A DNA stretch of 64,000 nt, taken from Opisthocomus hoazin (lineage: Eukaryota; Chordata; Aves; Opisthocomiformes; Opisthocomidae). This document shows, piece by piece, positions 22,843 through 34,800 of the stretch. The stretch covers positions 9,809,216-9,873,215 of the forward strand of contig NC_134433.1 in the NCBI RefSeq assembly GCF_030867145.1. The letters run 5' to 3'. The stretch's first letter is position 1. Each line of letters opens with the position of its first letter. The notes under the pieces were generated by a model. That model made no database searches. It had not been told where the DNA came from and was given only the letters and a program-made list of their open reading frames with translations. The translations under genes and the position numbers were made by a program.

Positions 22843-25800
22843 GTAAGTCCTGGCTTTTCTCTGCTGTTGTTTTTCTGAGCAAATCAAGCAGCAGTTCGGC
22901 TTTGCTTGAGGTTTTTCTTATTTCCACTGCTGAGCTGGGATGAAATCCAGCTCTGGTCCACAGGGAGATTTGGTGCTGTGTGGCTCAGGTGCGAATGGAT
23001 GGGACAACATGTTTGAATCCCATCCAGCCTGCAAGCCCCGATTGCTGCCATTCACCAGGACATAGCCCCCTCCTTCCCCACAGCCCTTGGGAGAGATCCT
23101 GACGCCTCTGCCTGGTCCTTTGACCCCCAAATATCATCAGTCTTGATGGAAAAGCTCATTCCCCCGTCAAGATGTGAGGTGTCCAGGCTATCCAGAGGGG
23201 ATTTTTCTCTTCCCAGCATGTTGCAGAGATGAGTCAGACTGGTGGCTTGTGCAGCAGCTGGGATTGCTGCCTGGGCTTTGTGCTTTAAATCTCAGAGGTT
23301 CGCTAGTCCACTTTCTGAAAGTAGGAGTTTTCCATTTTAAAAATAATAATTGATTTGGAATAATTTTGCATCTGCAAGGCCACCTTCAGTGCAGCTTTTT
23401 GATGCCGGGGACAGAAGACGCTGGTGTTGCCCTCTGGGGCTGGAGCACCACTGCCATGGGCGGGTTTTGCAGCTCTCCTCCCAGACAGCCCCAGCTACAT
23501 ACCCTCCTGGGCAGAGGAACACTGGTTATTATTATTATTACCCACAATATCACTTTTCCTTGCCTGCATCTTTTCTTCTTCTGTAATTTCAATGAAAGCT
23601 TCAAAACCAGGAGTCGGTTTTCATTGGAGTGTGTCCTCAGTGCACCCCCCCTCCCCTTCTCACACGCATCTTCCCCCCACACGTGATGCAGGGAAATGTT
23701 GTCCCTGTTTTCCTGGGGGAAAAGGCTGAGTGCTGGGGCCATTTGCTCAGGAAATGTGGCTTATGAGACCCTCAGTGTCCTGCTCGTGGCAGGACTGCCT
23801 TTGCTCCTGGGCTGAGCGAAGGGATGCCTTGTGCTGCCAAACCCTCTGCTGTGCTAACGCCGTGGTTGTGCCTCGTCTGTGCTGTGTGTTCACCGCTTTG
23901 AAGACCACAGGGCAGATAATAAGCTGTTCCCTGGGGCTTTACTGGCTGCATGTGCTGGCAATGAAATCTCCAGTTATTTAAATACCTAGGGAAGAAAAAA
24001 TTCTCATTTACTTCATCTTCTCCAGGACTTCCCTGCTTGCGTTTCAGTCCCTGGTAGCAAAGCTGGGCAAGCACAAGGCCTCGTGCCGGGCACGTCCCCG
24101 GGGCTGCGGCTCTGCAGGTCTTGGTGTGCTCCCAGACCCCGGTAACCTCAGTCTGGTAGAGGGGTGCATTTGTACATTACACGTGGAGACAGCAGGATAG
24201 TTCGTCTTTTTTAAACAGCATTTTCTATTTTTTCTGAGGCCAAAATGGACCTTGGCCCTGTTGGTGTTAGTCCGTGCCTCTCACCCAACTGTCACATCTC
24301 TGCTGATCAAACATAAAACGTGAGTTTAAACTCCAGTGCCTCTCTGTAGAGCGGCTCAGCACTGGTACGGATGGCGTGCATCGCTGCTAGCTGGCTCGGG
24401 GGGCTTCCTCCGCCCAGGGGCCGCACAAGACCCGGCTGGAAGGGAACCACCGCGTCCGTGGCACAATGCACGGAGGGTCCGGTGAACCCGCTGGGTGCGG
24501 GCTGCACGGAGCAGCACTGGCGAGTCAGCCACACCAAAGGGGCAAAAAACTCAGGTTAAAATGGAACAACTGCTGCTCTGAAAGCGTTTAGTAGAGTGCT
24601 CATAGAGGGATTTTTTTAGTGTATCTTGATTTGCCTCTCAAAATCAATTTTGAAATGATTTTATGGCAACTTTTATGAACATTGTCTGCTCTCCTGTTAT
24701 AATCACACCCGACTTCGGTTTACATCTTTCTCCCCTCATCCCATCTTGCTTTCCATCTGGCAAGTGATTCAGCTGTAAAAGTTACACCAGCCTGGCACAG
24801 CTGGAAGAAAACAGCTTTTTGCTTGAGCAGCCCACAGGTTTGTTTTTGCTTAGGCCCTACAAAAACTATGGCCATGACTTTAAATCTGTAAAGGGAAGAG
24901 CCCTCCTGGAGAAGACCCTTCTCTGGCTTACCGGTGAATTAACACTGTATTTTCTTTCCTTTTGAAGCAGCTGCCTCCCCCTTTCTGACCTTCTCCCTTG
25001 CAAACACAAAGAAGGAAAAATTCCCCAGGGCAGGGCTGAGCCCCGCACAGCCCCAGGACGTGCTTCGAGGCAGCGCTGGGGCCCCAGGGCTGGCAGAAAC
25101 GAAACGTCCCAGAGGGGAAAAAGCAGTTCTTGTTCTGTCTTGGATTTCTTCCGCCCCTCGCTAAAAAAATGGGAACTGAACCCACTGTTGGTAACGTGCA
25201 GCGTGGTGCTCATCGCTGGTCACATCCCACCCTGTGCACCCAAGGACCGGGCGCAGGTTTCGGTGATGAAATCGCATCTCTGCTTCCCGCAGCTGCCATG
25301 CTGCGAATCCTGGAGCCCCGGAGGAGACCGGACCCGGAGAGCAGCTCTGCGGGCTCCTTTGGGGGGATTCATTATAATTAAAACAAATATCTGGGGAATT
25401 TGTTGCTCAGCACAGACTGTGAGTGGGAGGCACCAGGTCCTGCCCCCCGTCAAGGCTCCAGCAGGTGCTGGGGCCCCGAGGGAAATTCATTTTTCTTTGT
25501 TTTAATGTAATTAAAATTCGCTGCCTGGCTAAGGCTGCTGCATCGTAGCTTCTTGGTTGAAATGCCGCTCCTGCGCGGGGTAAACGGGACACCTTCCCGG
25601 GCTGCTTTCTGCAGGGGAAGCGTCCCTCGTCAGGTAGCACAGTTCTCTCATGGTGTGTCTCCGTCAGGAGAGGGTTTAAAAAGGAGAGAAATAAGTGGTC
25701 TTTGCAGAGCTGGCCTATCAGCCCGCGCTGGAGCGAGGAAGGGGTTTGGCAGTTCAATGCACTAACCTCCCTATCTTCCACCGGGCCTCCTCGTGGTTTA

Positions 25801-28800
25801 ATTAAAAGAGCTTGGAGTTATCAGGCACATGAGGGAAATCAATGCTTTTTTTTTTTTTCCCCTGCCCTGTAATAACCGTGCAGGCTGAGCTGCGATGCTG
25901 CCTCTCTGAGAGCCCTGCTGCGTCGTCCCCCGGGAGAGTTTGATTCAATTGAGCGACGTTTTTTTTTATTTATTTATCGATTTCTTTTAACAACTTTCTT
26001 TTTCTTTTTCCAGGCTTCCAAGCCCAAGGTGAGCATCCCGCTGTCGGCCATCATCGAGGTCCGCACCACCATGCCGTTGGAGATGCCCGACAAGGACAAC
26101 ACCTTCGTCCTAAAGGTGAGGGCAGGGCGGCAGCGGTGCGTGTCCCCATGGGGACCCCATCTGCGCCTGCATCCAGCCCCTGCTGCGGGGATGCTCAGTC
26201 CCCAAGGGGATCGTTGCCTCCTTTTTTGGAGCTGAGATGCCAACAGCACTAATGCTCCTCCTGTGATCCCTGCCCCCTCTCCCGGCGTTGTGCCCTCCCC
26301 AAGGTGATGCAATCTCCACCTGATGCCTGGGTATTTTGGGACCGAGCGCTTTGCCTGGCTTTCACCATGGAGTTTTGCTTCTCCGTGTCACCAGGAGACG
26401 GGATAAATTAGCGTCCAGAGACAACCTGCAAGGGGAAACACTCTTTGGTGCCACTGCCTGTGGTTTAGTGACTGCCGCTGCCCCAGATCGGTGGCACATG
26501 GTGGCCATTGCGTTGACACGGGGTGATGGAAATGGCTGTGCAGGGCCACTGAGGCCCTGGGGATCAACCACACCATGAGAGTCTGCGGGCACGAGCAGAG
26601 GGCGAAAGTCTCTCTCTCCAGAAAGACTTTTCAAGAAAATGCAATTAATTAGCTTAATGCTCCCCCCTGCTCTGCTGGAAGGCAGCAGCGTTGTCATGGC
26701 AGAGTGGGGCTCAGTTGCTCAGGGTCCCAGCTCGGGGCGCAGCGTGCTGCCTTGCTGGTGGACGTGTTGTTGGAGATGGCGTTTCTCTCCAGCTAACGAG
26801 GCTGTGCCTCCCCTCTCGTGCTAATGGACCTGCACTGTCAATCAGAGCCGTTGGACGTGCCCGGCTGGGAGGTAGCACGTGTACATGGGGGAACAGCAGT
26901 GTTGGAGGATTTCTGTGACCTACCTCTGCTGAAAACCCACTTCTCTCCCCGGTGTTTCTCCCTAAAAGTGTACAGCAAAGGCAGAGCAGAGAGGCCAGGC
27001 TTCCCAGCTGAATGAACCTGCTGAAAAGCTTAGAAAACTGTGAGAGGAGGGAAAAAATTGAGCAAGAGCTTCTTGCTGTTCAACCTCATCCTCTACCTCT
27101 GCTGCGGCCAGTGTCCACCATGGACATGGAGGCTAATTCAGCTTTGTCTTCCGTGCCTCAGAGACCAACCTCGTGTCATCATCTCTCTAGACTGACCAGC
27201 CCAAGGTCCTCCCTGGTTTCCCTGTGGACTCTGGAGAGAGTGTGCCTCAAAGCATATGTGGTGCCGTAGCCAGGAGCGGATGGGAAGGACTGCTTCTCCT
27301 TTGCTTCTCATTTCTTCTTCCTCTTTACCCAGCCCAAGTTGATTGAGTTGCTTTCTTCATACCATGATGACGATGCTTGACTCATATGCATCTTATGAGC
27401 TGGTGTAACCCCTCAATGCTTTTTGCAGAACCGTGCCGGAGTTGTGGTTTTCCAGCCCAGACGCCCACAGCGATCAGTGTGAGCCCAGAGCTCACCCATG
27501 TCCTTGAGCTGGGGGTTGGCTTGGGCTTTTTCTTCCACAGAGCATTTCTCGGCTTCCACAGGTTCATTTGAATTCTCGTCTTGTCTTCCAACACACTTGC
27601 AACGTGGTGTCATCCGTGAATTGATCAGGCAACTTCTCTTTGCTTTTGTCGTAATCTGCTGAAGAGCAGCATGCACAGACAGAGTCCTTTATGTGAAGGA
27701 GCTTCCGAGCATATCCCTCAGCTTTGATCGTTAACCATTGATAACCCATTAACCATCGATAACAGCTCTTGGAATGTGGCTCATCAGCTACCTGTGATCG
27801 TGTTTTCTAGATGCTCTTACAAGTCTCATCTCAACCATGTCTTGCTACTAGCTTTGCTGGAGTGTCACATCAGTGTCCAAAGCATGGCCAACGCCAAGGA
27901 TGTGACACTGCTTCTCCCTGTCCCTGGGGCTGTCACAAGCAAGTGTGGGGGGGTTTGACAGGGCTTGGTGGTGGCAGGTCCTTACTGGGCAGGGGGTAGG
28001 TCCACAATGATTCTTGGGTGCCTCTGGGGGGGTTGGTTTCTCTGGCTGCTGGAGGAGGGCTCTGGGCTTGCCCTCTTCCCATCTTCTGTAGCCGGACATG
28101 CTCTCCCCACTCCCACTGCTAATGGCTCTACGACTGCTTCAGCCATTTCTTTAATTACCCTGGGGAATGCTCCACTCCCCACTGGTCTGCAAACGCCGGA
28201 CTTACCAGGTGCCCTCCACCCCGCTCCTGCCCCGTTCTGGCCAGGGCGCTTGCCCTGCCACGGGGTTAATTGATTGCAATCGATCCTTTGAGTGAGCCGA
28301 GGCAGCCAAGGCAGCATCGAGCCCATCTGCTCACTTCTGGTCTCCTGCTGCCCCTCTCCTGCCGCTCCGGCCAGCCTTTGCCCTCCCCTCCCAGCTGTTG
28401 GCACAGGATGCTTTTCCCCTGTTCCTGACATCCTCTATTTCTAGCTCATTCTCTGCCCCAGCCTTTCTTGCTGGGACATCTTCTTGCTGCTCTTTTGCGT
28501 TCCCCCTTTGCTGGCTGGACTCGCAGAAGGGGTGAAGCACCCCTCAACCCTGGAGAGAGTCCAGCGGAGGGCTACGAGGATGATGATGGGACTGGAGCAT
28601 CTCTCCTACAAGGAAAGGCTGAGGGAGCTGGGCTTGTTTAGCCTGGAGGAGAGAAGGCTGCGAGGGGACCTTATCAATGCTGATAAAGATCTCAAGGGTG
28701 GGTGTCAGGAGGACGGGGCCAGACCCTTTTCAGTGGTGCCCAGCGACAGGACAAGGGGCAATGGGCACAAACTGAAGCAGAGGAAGTTCTGTCTGAACAT

Positions 28801-31800
28801 GAGGAAGAACTTCTTCTCTCTGAGGGTGACGGAGCCTTGGCACAGGCTGCCCAGGGAGGCTGTGGAGTCTCCTTCTCTGGAGATATTCCAGACCCGCCTG
28901 GACAAGGTCCTGTGCAGCCTGCTCTGGGTGACCCTGCTTGGGCAGGGGGTTGGACTGGGTGACCCACAGAGGTCCCTGCCAACCCCGAACGTTCTGTGAT
29001 TCAGTGTCGGGGTGCAGGTTAGAGGGGTAAGAAAGGGAGCTGGGTGCTGTGGTTTCCGCGCTGCCTTCCCCTGTACAGAGCTGATGTTGAACCCGCTCTC
29101 CACCTTCACATGCGACGTGCCGCACTCCGGCAGGTTACGATGGGTGGCAACGCCCCTGCCTTGTTCGGGGAGGCCACGCTAGAATAGTTTCTGCCAAATG
29201 GCCTAAAACTTACCAGGCAGCGTGTCCCCACCACCCATCAGACACCAGAGCGTGCTTTTTTTTTTTTCTTTTCCATTGCACAAGCAGGCACTTGCAAAAT
29301 ACCCGAACCCGACGCGTGCTTCGCTTGCTGTCATGCTCCGCGTGAGAGAGCAGCCCCGTCTCCCACGCCGGCTTCAGGCGTTGCCCTCAGAAAGGCAGAG
29401 AGGCTTCTTTGCTCTGGTTAAACAAAAAAGGGGCGGAAATCTTTGCTGCTCCCCTCCACCTCTGCTGAGGGCAGGGTCCCCGGGCTGCGGCAGGGGAGCA
29501 GATTGCTGCTCAGCCCCAGCCCAGGCGCTGGGCACCGCTCCCTGCACGCCCTGCTTATTTTCAGGACGGTGATTCAGTTGTTTGTGATTAATTTAATTTG
29601 CTAGGAGGTTGTCTCGGCTGGCAATGCGATACCCTCCCGGAGGCAGGGCTGCCTCGCCAGCTCGGGAACGTGATGTGTAAGGGGTCTGGGGGGGATGCGG
29701 GGAAACCTGCCAGAGACACGCAGCGTCGCACAGGGTGGCTTCTGAGTCTCTCTGCTCGGCTGCCCCACTGCCGATGCGGGGGTTTTGTGGGTCCTCCCGG
29801 GCCACAGAAAGGCCCAGCTCCTTTGGGCTTGCAACTTTGGAGGCTCTTTTGCATTCTGATTTTTATTTTATTTTTTTCTGTTAAAGTGGGTTTCTATCCC
29901 ACCCTGGTGCAATCAGAAATCAGAAGCCTCCTGGATGAGCAGGCAGAAAAGATAACAGAGGAGAGGTTTTAAACCCCTGTGTTTAAGGGTCTGGCAGGAC
30001 TTTGGGGCAGTGAGAGGGCATCATGGCTTCTGTTCTGCCTGTGCAGAGCTGATTTTGGGGGACACCGCAGCACCCCGAGGCATGCGATGCTGTCTGTGTT
30101 GGTGCGTGGTGCCGTAAAAACCTTGTGATGCATTTGGTGATACCATTGGGGTGGGGGTTTTCTACTGAGCCCCAGCTTTGGTCAGGGGTCACCCTCGCAC
30201 ACACCAAAGCATCTCTGTGGGTCGCCCCTCGGCATCCCTTTGCTGTTCAGCCGCACTGGTATTTAATAGCAGCAGGTGAAGGGCGGGGGCCGGCTGGGTT
30301 GTGGAGTGTGCTTTGCCTGGGAGTGGGTGGCAGGACCCCGGCACAGCCTGACACTCTCCCACGTTGCTGCAGGTGGAGAACGGGGCCGAGTACATCCTGG
30401 AGACCATCGACTCGCTGCAGAAGCACTCCTGGGTGGCAGATATCCAGGACTGCATCGACCCCGGGTAAGGCTCGCCCGAGGAAGGGGCTGTGTGGGGGCT
30501 GAGCTCGCCACTGCCGTGGTGCCCTCGCCACCAAGCACGGGTTATTGCCCCTGATGCAATTTTTACTACTCGGGGTGTTACAGAAAGTCCCCGACTCACG
30601 TCAGCAGAAGTCTGGAGGCAAAGTTAGCAGCCTGTGTGTGTCAGAGGTGCAGCCTTGCAGAGCACTGCCCGCTTGCTCACCCTTTCTTGCTCTGTGTCAC
30701 CTCGGCCAGGTAGAGGCAGGTGACCTGGGAACACAGCCCTCAACAGGAGAAGCTCCTAACACCCAGCCTCTGAAGCTTTCATACTATATTTTTAGCTATT
30801 TTCTGGGATTTTTTCTAGTCCAGCATCCATGGTATATTTACCAGCATCCATGGTATATTTAAGATTCTGCTGGCTAAACTGATTTATTTGTGTTCCTGTC
30901 ACTGTGGTGTTAATGCTGTCATTGGAGTCACGACGACTCTGCCAAACTTCTCATCTGCTTTTTCATCAGCCCGCACATTGGGTTATGCTGTTAGGCAGGT
31001 TTGTGTGCCCGCACCGCTGCCCTTCAGCTGGCTCAGACAGCCCCGGTCCCGGGGAGGCAGGATCAGCCCAGGCGCTCCCCGGGCTCTGGGGGAACCCCAG
31101 CACTGCCCTTCTTGGCACAATTTTGGAAAAAGAAGGTGCCCAAGCTTGCAGAGGTGAAAACCTCGAGCAAGCCTGGAACAGAGACTTGGAGAGGCTCCAG
31201 CTGCCTCCGGGCTGGCTTTGCCCCTTTCTGCCAGAGACGCGGTTTGGGTGCTGCAGGGTGGGTCACGGTGCAGCCTGCATCTTCCAGGGGGGATGCACTA
31301 ACAGACTCCAGATTTGTGCTCTTTCAGCTCCTTTTGCTATTTTCTAAAATACATAATTCAAGCAGTGACGCCGAGGCTGGGCTGCTGACGGAGGCGAGGC
31401 TGGGAAACAGCCTTTTTTTTCCCGCTGCATGTTTCGGTGCTGGTTTTCCAGCCAGAGCCAAGCGCCGTGGCCGTGCTCACCTTGAGCCGCTGCAGAAGCT
31501 GCCGGCAGCCCCGTGCCAGCCCCTCGCTCTGCCACTGGCAGCTTCGCAGCCTTTTGTGTTTGCTTAGCACCCAGCGTGGTCCTGCTTTGGCCTCCGGACG
31601 TGACTGTAAAGCAAATAATAATGAACTCCGGAGCAAATAATAATGAGCTGTTTAATACACCGACACACACGCTTGGTGCCAAGAACGAATTTTCAATCAG
31701 CTCCTGATGCTTTTGCCAAGGGCTGCGTGCTGGAGCCGCTGCGTGAGCGCCCATCGATGGCTTTTCTGCAGAACGCTGTTGGTTTTGGTTTCCTTCCTCC

Positions 31801-34800
31801 CCTTCTTGTTTTTTAACCGGCTGCAACTGAATGACTCCCAGTGGCTGATTCACTTACTGGGCACTAAATAATTCAGCAGCTCCCTCGTGAGCTGTTACTG
31901 CTAACGCAGCCGCTTCCTCGCTGCCTGCGCCCACGTGGCCGCCGTTAAGCAAGAGTAGCCAAGGGCCATGGGCAGCTCCGGCAGCGCTGGGCTTTTGCTA
32001 AAGGCTAAAAATAGGCTGTGGAGCAAGCAGGCTTGCACAAGAAGGGTGCTGAAGTGCACGGGCAGGGGTCGGGCAGCAGGGGTGCTCCCTGCGGGGGCTG
32101 CACCGCTGCGGCCCCACCTCGCTCTGTTCCTGCTCGTTGTCTCGCTCTGGGCCTCCAGGCTTGGTTTTCTGGCGTCTTTGGGGGACGTAATTCCTGTAGG
32201 TTGGTAATTCCCTTTGCGGGGGGTGAAAGTGAAAGCACGCTTGGGTGGAAGTTGGTGGTGGGGATGTGCGTGCCTCTACATATATCTCACTGAAAGTCAA
32301 GGTAACGGATTTCCATCCAAAGCAACAAGGTTGCAGCAAAAAACTGCAGCTAGGACCAGCTGGTGTGATCCAGGTAGCGAGGGCTTTCAAGGGTTTAATC
32401 CCCCCCACCCCGCTTGCTTACCCCTCAAAAAGCCGTGCTGTTTTGCCAGCCGCTCGGCCTCTCGATGCTGCGGGCACTTCTGTCCCTGCGGGAGGAAGCG
32501 AGGAGCGTCGGGACGTGCTCCTGGATCACAGCAGGATTGTTGTTTGGTCGGGAGTCCCCGTCGCGTGCCTGCGGGCGGAGGTGCCACGCGTGCGTGTCTC
32601 TGCAGCGTGGCGGCTGGCGTGTGACGGTCTGCTCTGCGCTCTCCCCCCAGGGACAGCGGGGACGACATCGAGCTGGCGTCCTGCGCGCAGGGAGCCTGCC
32701 TGCCGGGCAGGGTGTCCTCCTGCAGCTGCGAGTTCCTGGCTGACGGTGAGGACCTGTGTCTGGGAAGAACACCCGCCGGGGAGGGTGGGCGTCTCCAGGT
32801 GCCAGCTCTGGTTTTGGGGTACCAGACCCTGACAGTGATAAAGTGAAGAAGCCTGAAGCAGGTGTCTGTGGGGAGGGATCGTCCTCTGTCCATTGTCGTC
32901 TTCTTCCTTGTGCTTGCCCCCACCCCGGGGAGGTGGCCATCTCCTTCATGTTGCTGCCTTACATCCTGGTGTATGCAGAAAATCAAGCCCCTGTCTGCAG
33001 GCACTGGGGTCTCCGGGTCCTGGCAAGCACTTCCTGCCTGCACAGCCCCATCGTGTTTCCACGCCTGACAAAGATGCATCCATGCCCCCTATCCTAGTTG
33101 CACCAGGGGAAGGAAACCCAGTGCAGGGTGAAAGGGAGTCCCCTGAGCTGCAGCCAGGACTGTAACCTAGGCCTGAGATGTCTCCGAGAGCCCAGGGTGC
33201 TCCAGCCTTGTCCGGCAGTGCTGGGTGATGGCGAGCCATGAGCCTGAAATTCCCTTCCAGATGTGCCCAGGCCACCGGACAGATGTGCCCTGCCCAGCAC
33301 TCACACCACTGCCACGGCCACCGCTGTCCCTGCGCCCCACGGCCGGGGCAGGGACTCCGTGGGAGAGCTCCTCACCCATGTCCCACTGGAGAGCTTCCTG
33401 CAGACGCTGGAGTCCTCCCCTGCTGCTGGCGGGCACCTCGCAGGTACCGGGACGCAGGACGCGGCCCCAGCACCGCACTCCTGGGGTTGCATGGAAGAAG
33501 GGGTGGGAGAGGGCGATGTCCGGGTGCTCCCTAAAAGCCTGCTGTCTCTGTGGCCAGGGGAGGACAGCGAGGCGGAGGTGGAGATCAACCTCTCCGACTT
33601 CCCCTGGTTCCACGGGACTCTCTCGCGGATCAAGGCAGCTCAGCTGGTGCTCTTCGGGGGTGCGCGGAGCCACGGCTTGTTCGTCATCCGGCAGAGCGAA
33701 ACGCGGCCAGGGGAGTACGTGCTGACCTTCAACTTCCAGGGGAAAGCGAAGGTGGGTGTCCTCTGCTTCTCCCAGAATATCAGTGCCAGCCCTGCCCAGC
33801 ACCCCAGGCTCCTTCCCGCCTAGCTGGGGCTCTGCGAGCCAGCGGGTGCCATGCAGTGACCCCAAACACAGCAGCTCTGCGGAGAGCTGCACCCCAGCAG
33901 GGCAACCCTTGGGACCGTCTGCCTGTGTGCCCCAAGAGCCCTCTGCACCCTGCCCAGCCCCGTCAGCACTTTCCCAGCTGGATCAGTGCCTGCCAGGCGG
34001 GCACAAGGTTAAATACCCCAGCGTAGCCTGGCACGTCGTACCCTGCCCACTTCTTGTCCACTGCAGGTTCCAAAGGACACAGATGCGCTATTAAAAACCA
34101 ACCCACGTGTAGTTTTCTGGTGGGTCCCTTCTCTTCCAAAGGGCAGACACTGCAAGGGGTTGAGATGTAACTGCCCGATCTTGTTGCCAGTCCTGCAAGA
34201 AGTATTTCAGGCAGGCTGTGGGCTTCCCCAGGCTGTTTGTGCTGCCAGGATTGGACCTGCTGCCCAGCTGCACCCAGCCGCCCTTCTCTGGCTGCTTCCA
34301 GATGGTGCTGGTCACCAGGAGGAGACAAAATTCTCCCGGGGCTACAGCAAGTGGGATTTTGCAGGAAACATCCTGCAACAGGAGACCCACTTGGGCAGGC
34401 AGGGTAGAAAATCAGTCCTATGTTTGGAGGTCAGCAATCCTCCCTCGGCTGATGGAGGCGGCTCCTTCTGTGGATTGCAAGGGTGAATCTCACCGTCTCA
34501 CCCGCGCAATCCCCGGCTCACCCGCTGGCCCCCTGCCCTTGCAGCACCTCCGCCTGTCGCTGAACGAGAGCGGGCAGTGCCACGTGCAGCACCTCTGGTT
34601 CCAGACCATCTTCGACATGCTGCGCCACTTCCACACGCACCCCATCCCCCTCGAGTCGGGCGGCGCGGCCGACATCACCCTCCGCAGCTACGTGGTGGCC
34701 CAGAGCCCGCTGCCCGGTAGGTGCCGGGGCTGTGCCGCTGCCGGGGGCGGGGGGGGTACGGCTGCCTGTGGGCAGCTGGGTTCATGTTTGGGCTGGGACC

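Noticed and set aside
28484-28999. 171-aa open frame as a host gene
   Set aside because: Its sequence is the C-terminus of the CR1 LINE ORF2. It is part of a mobile element.
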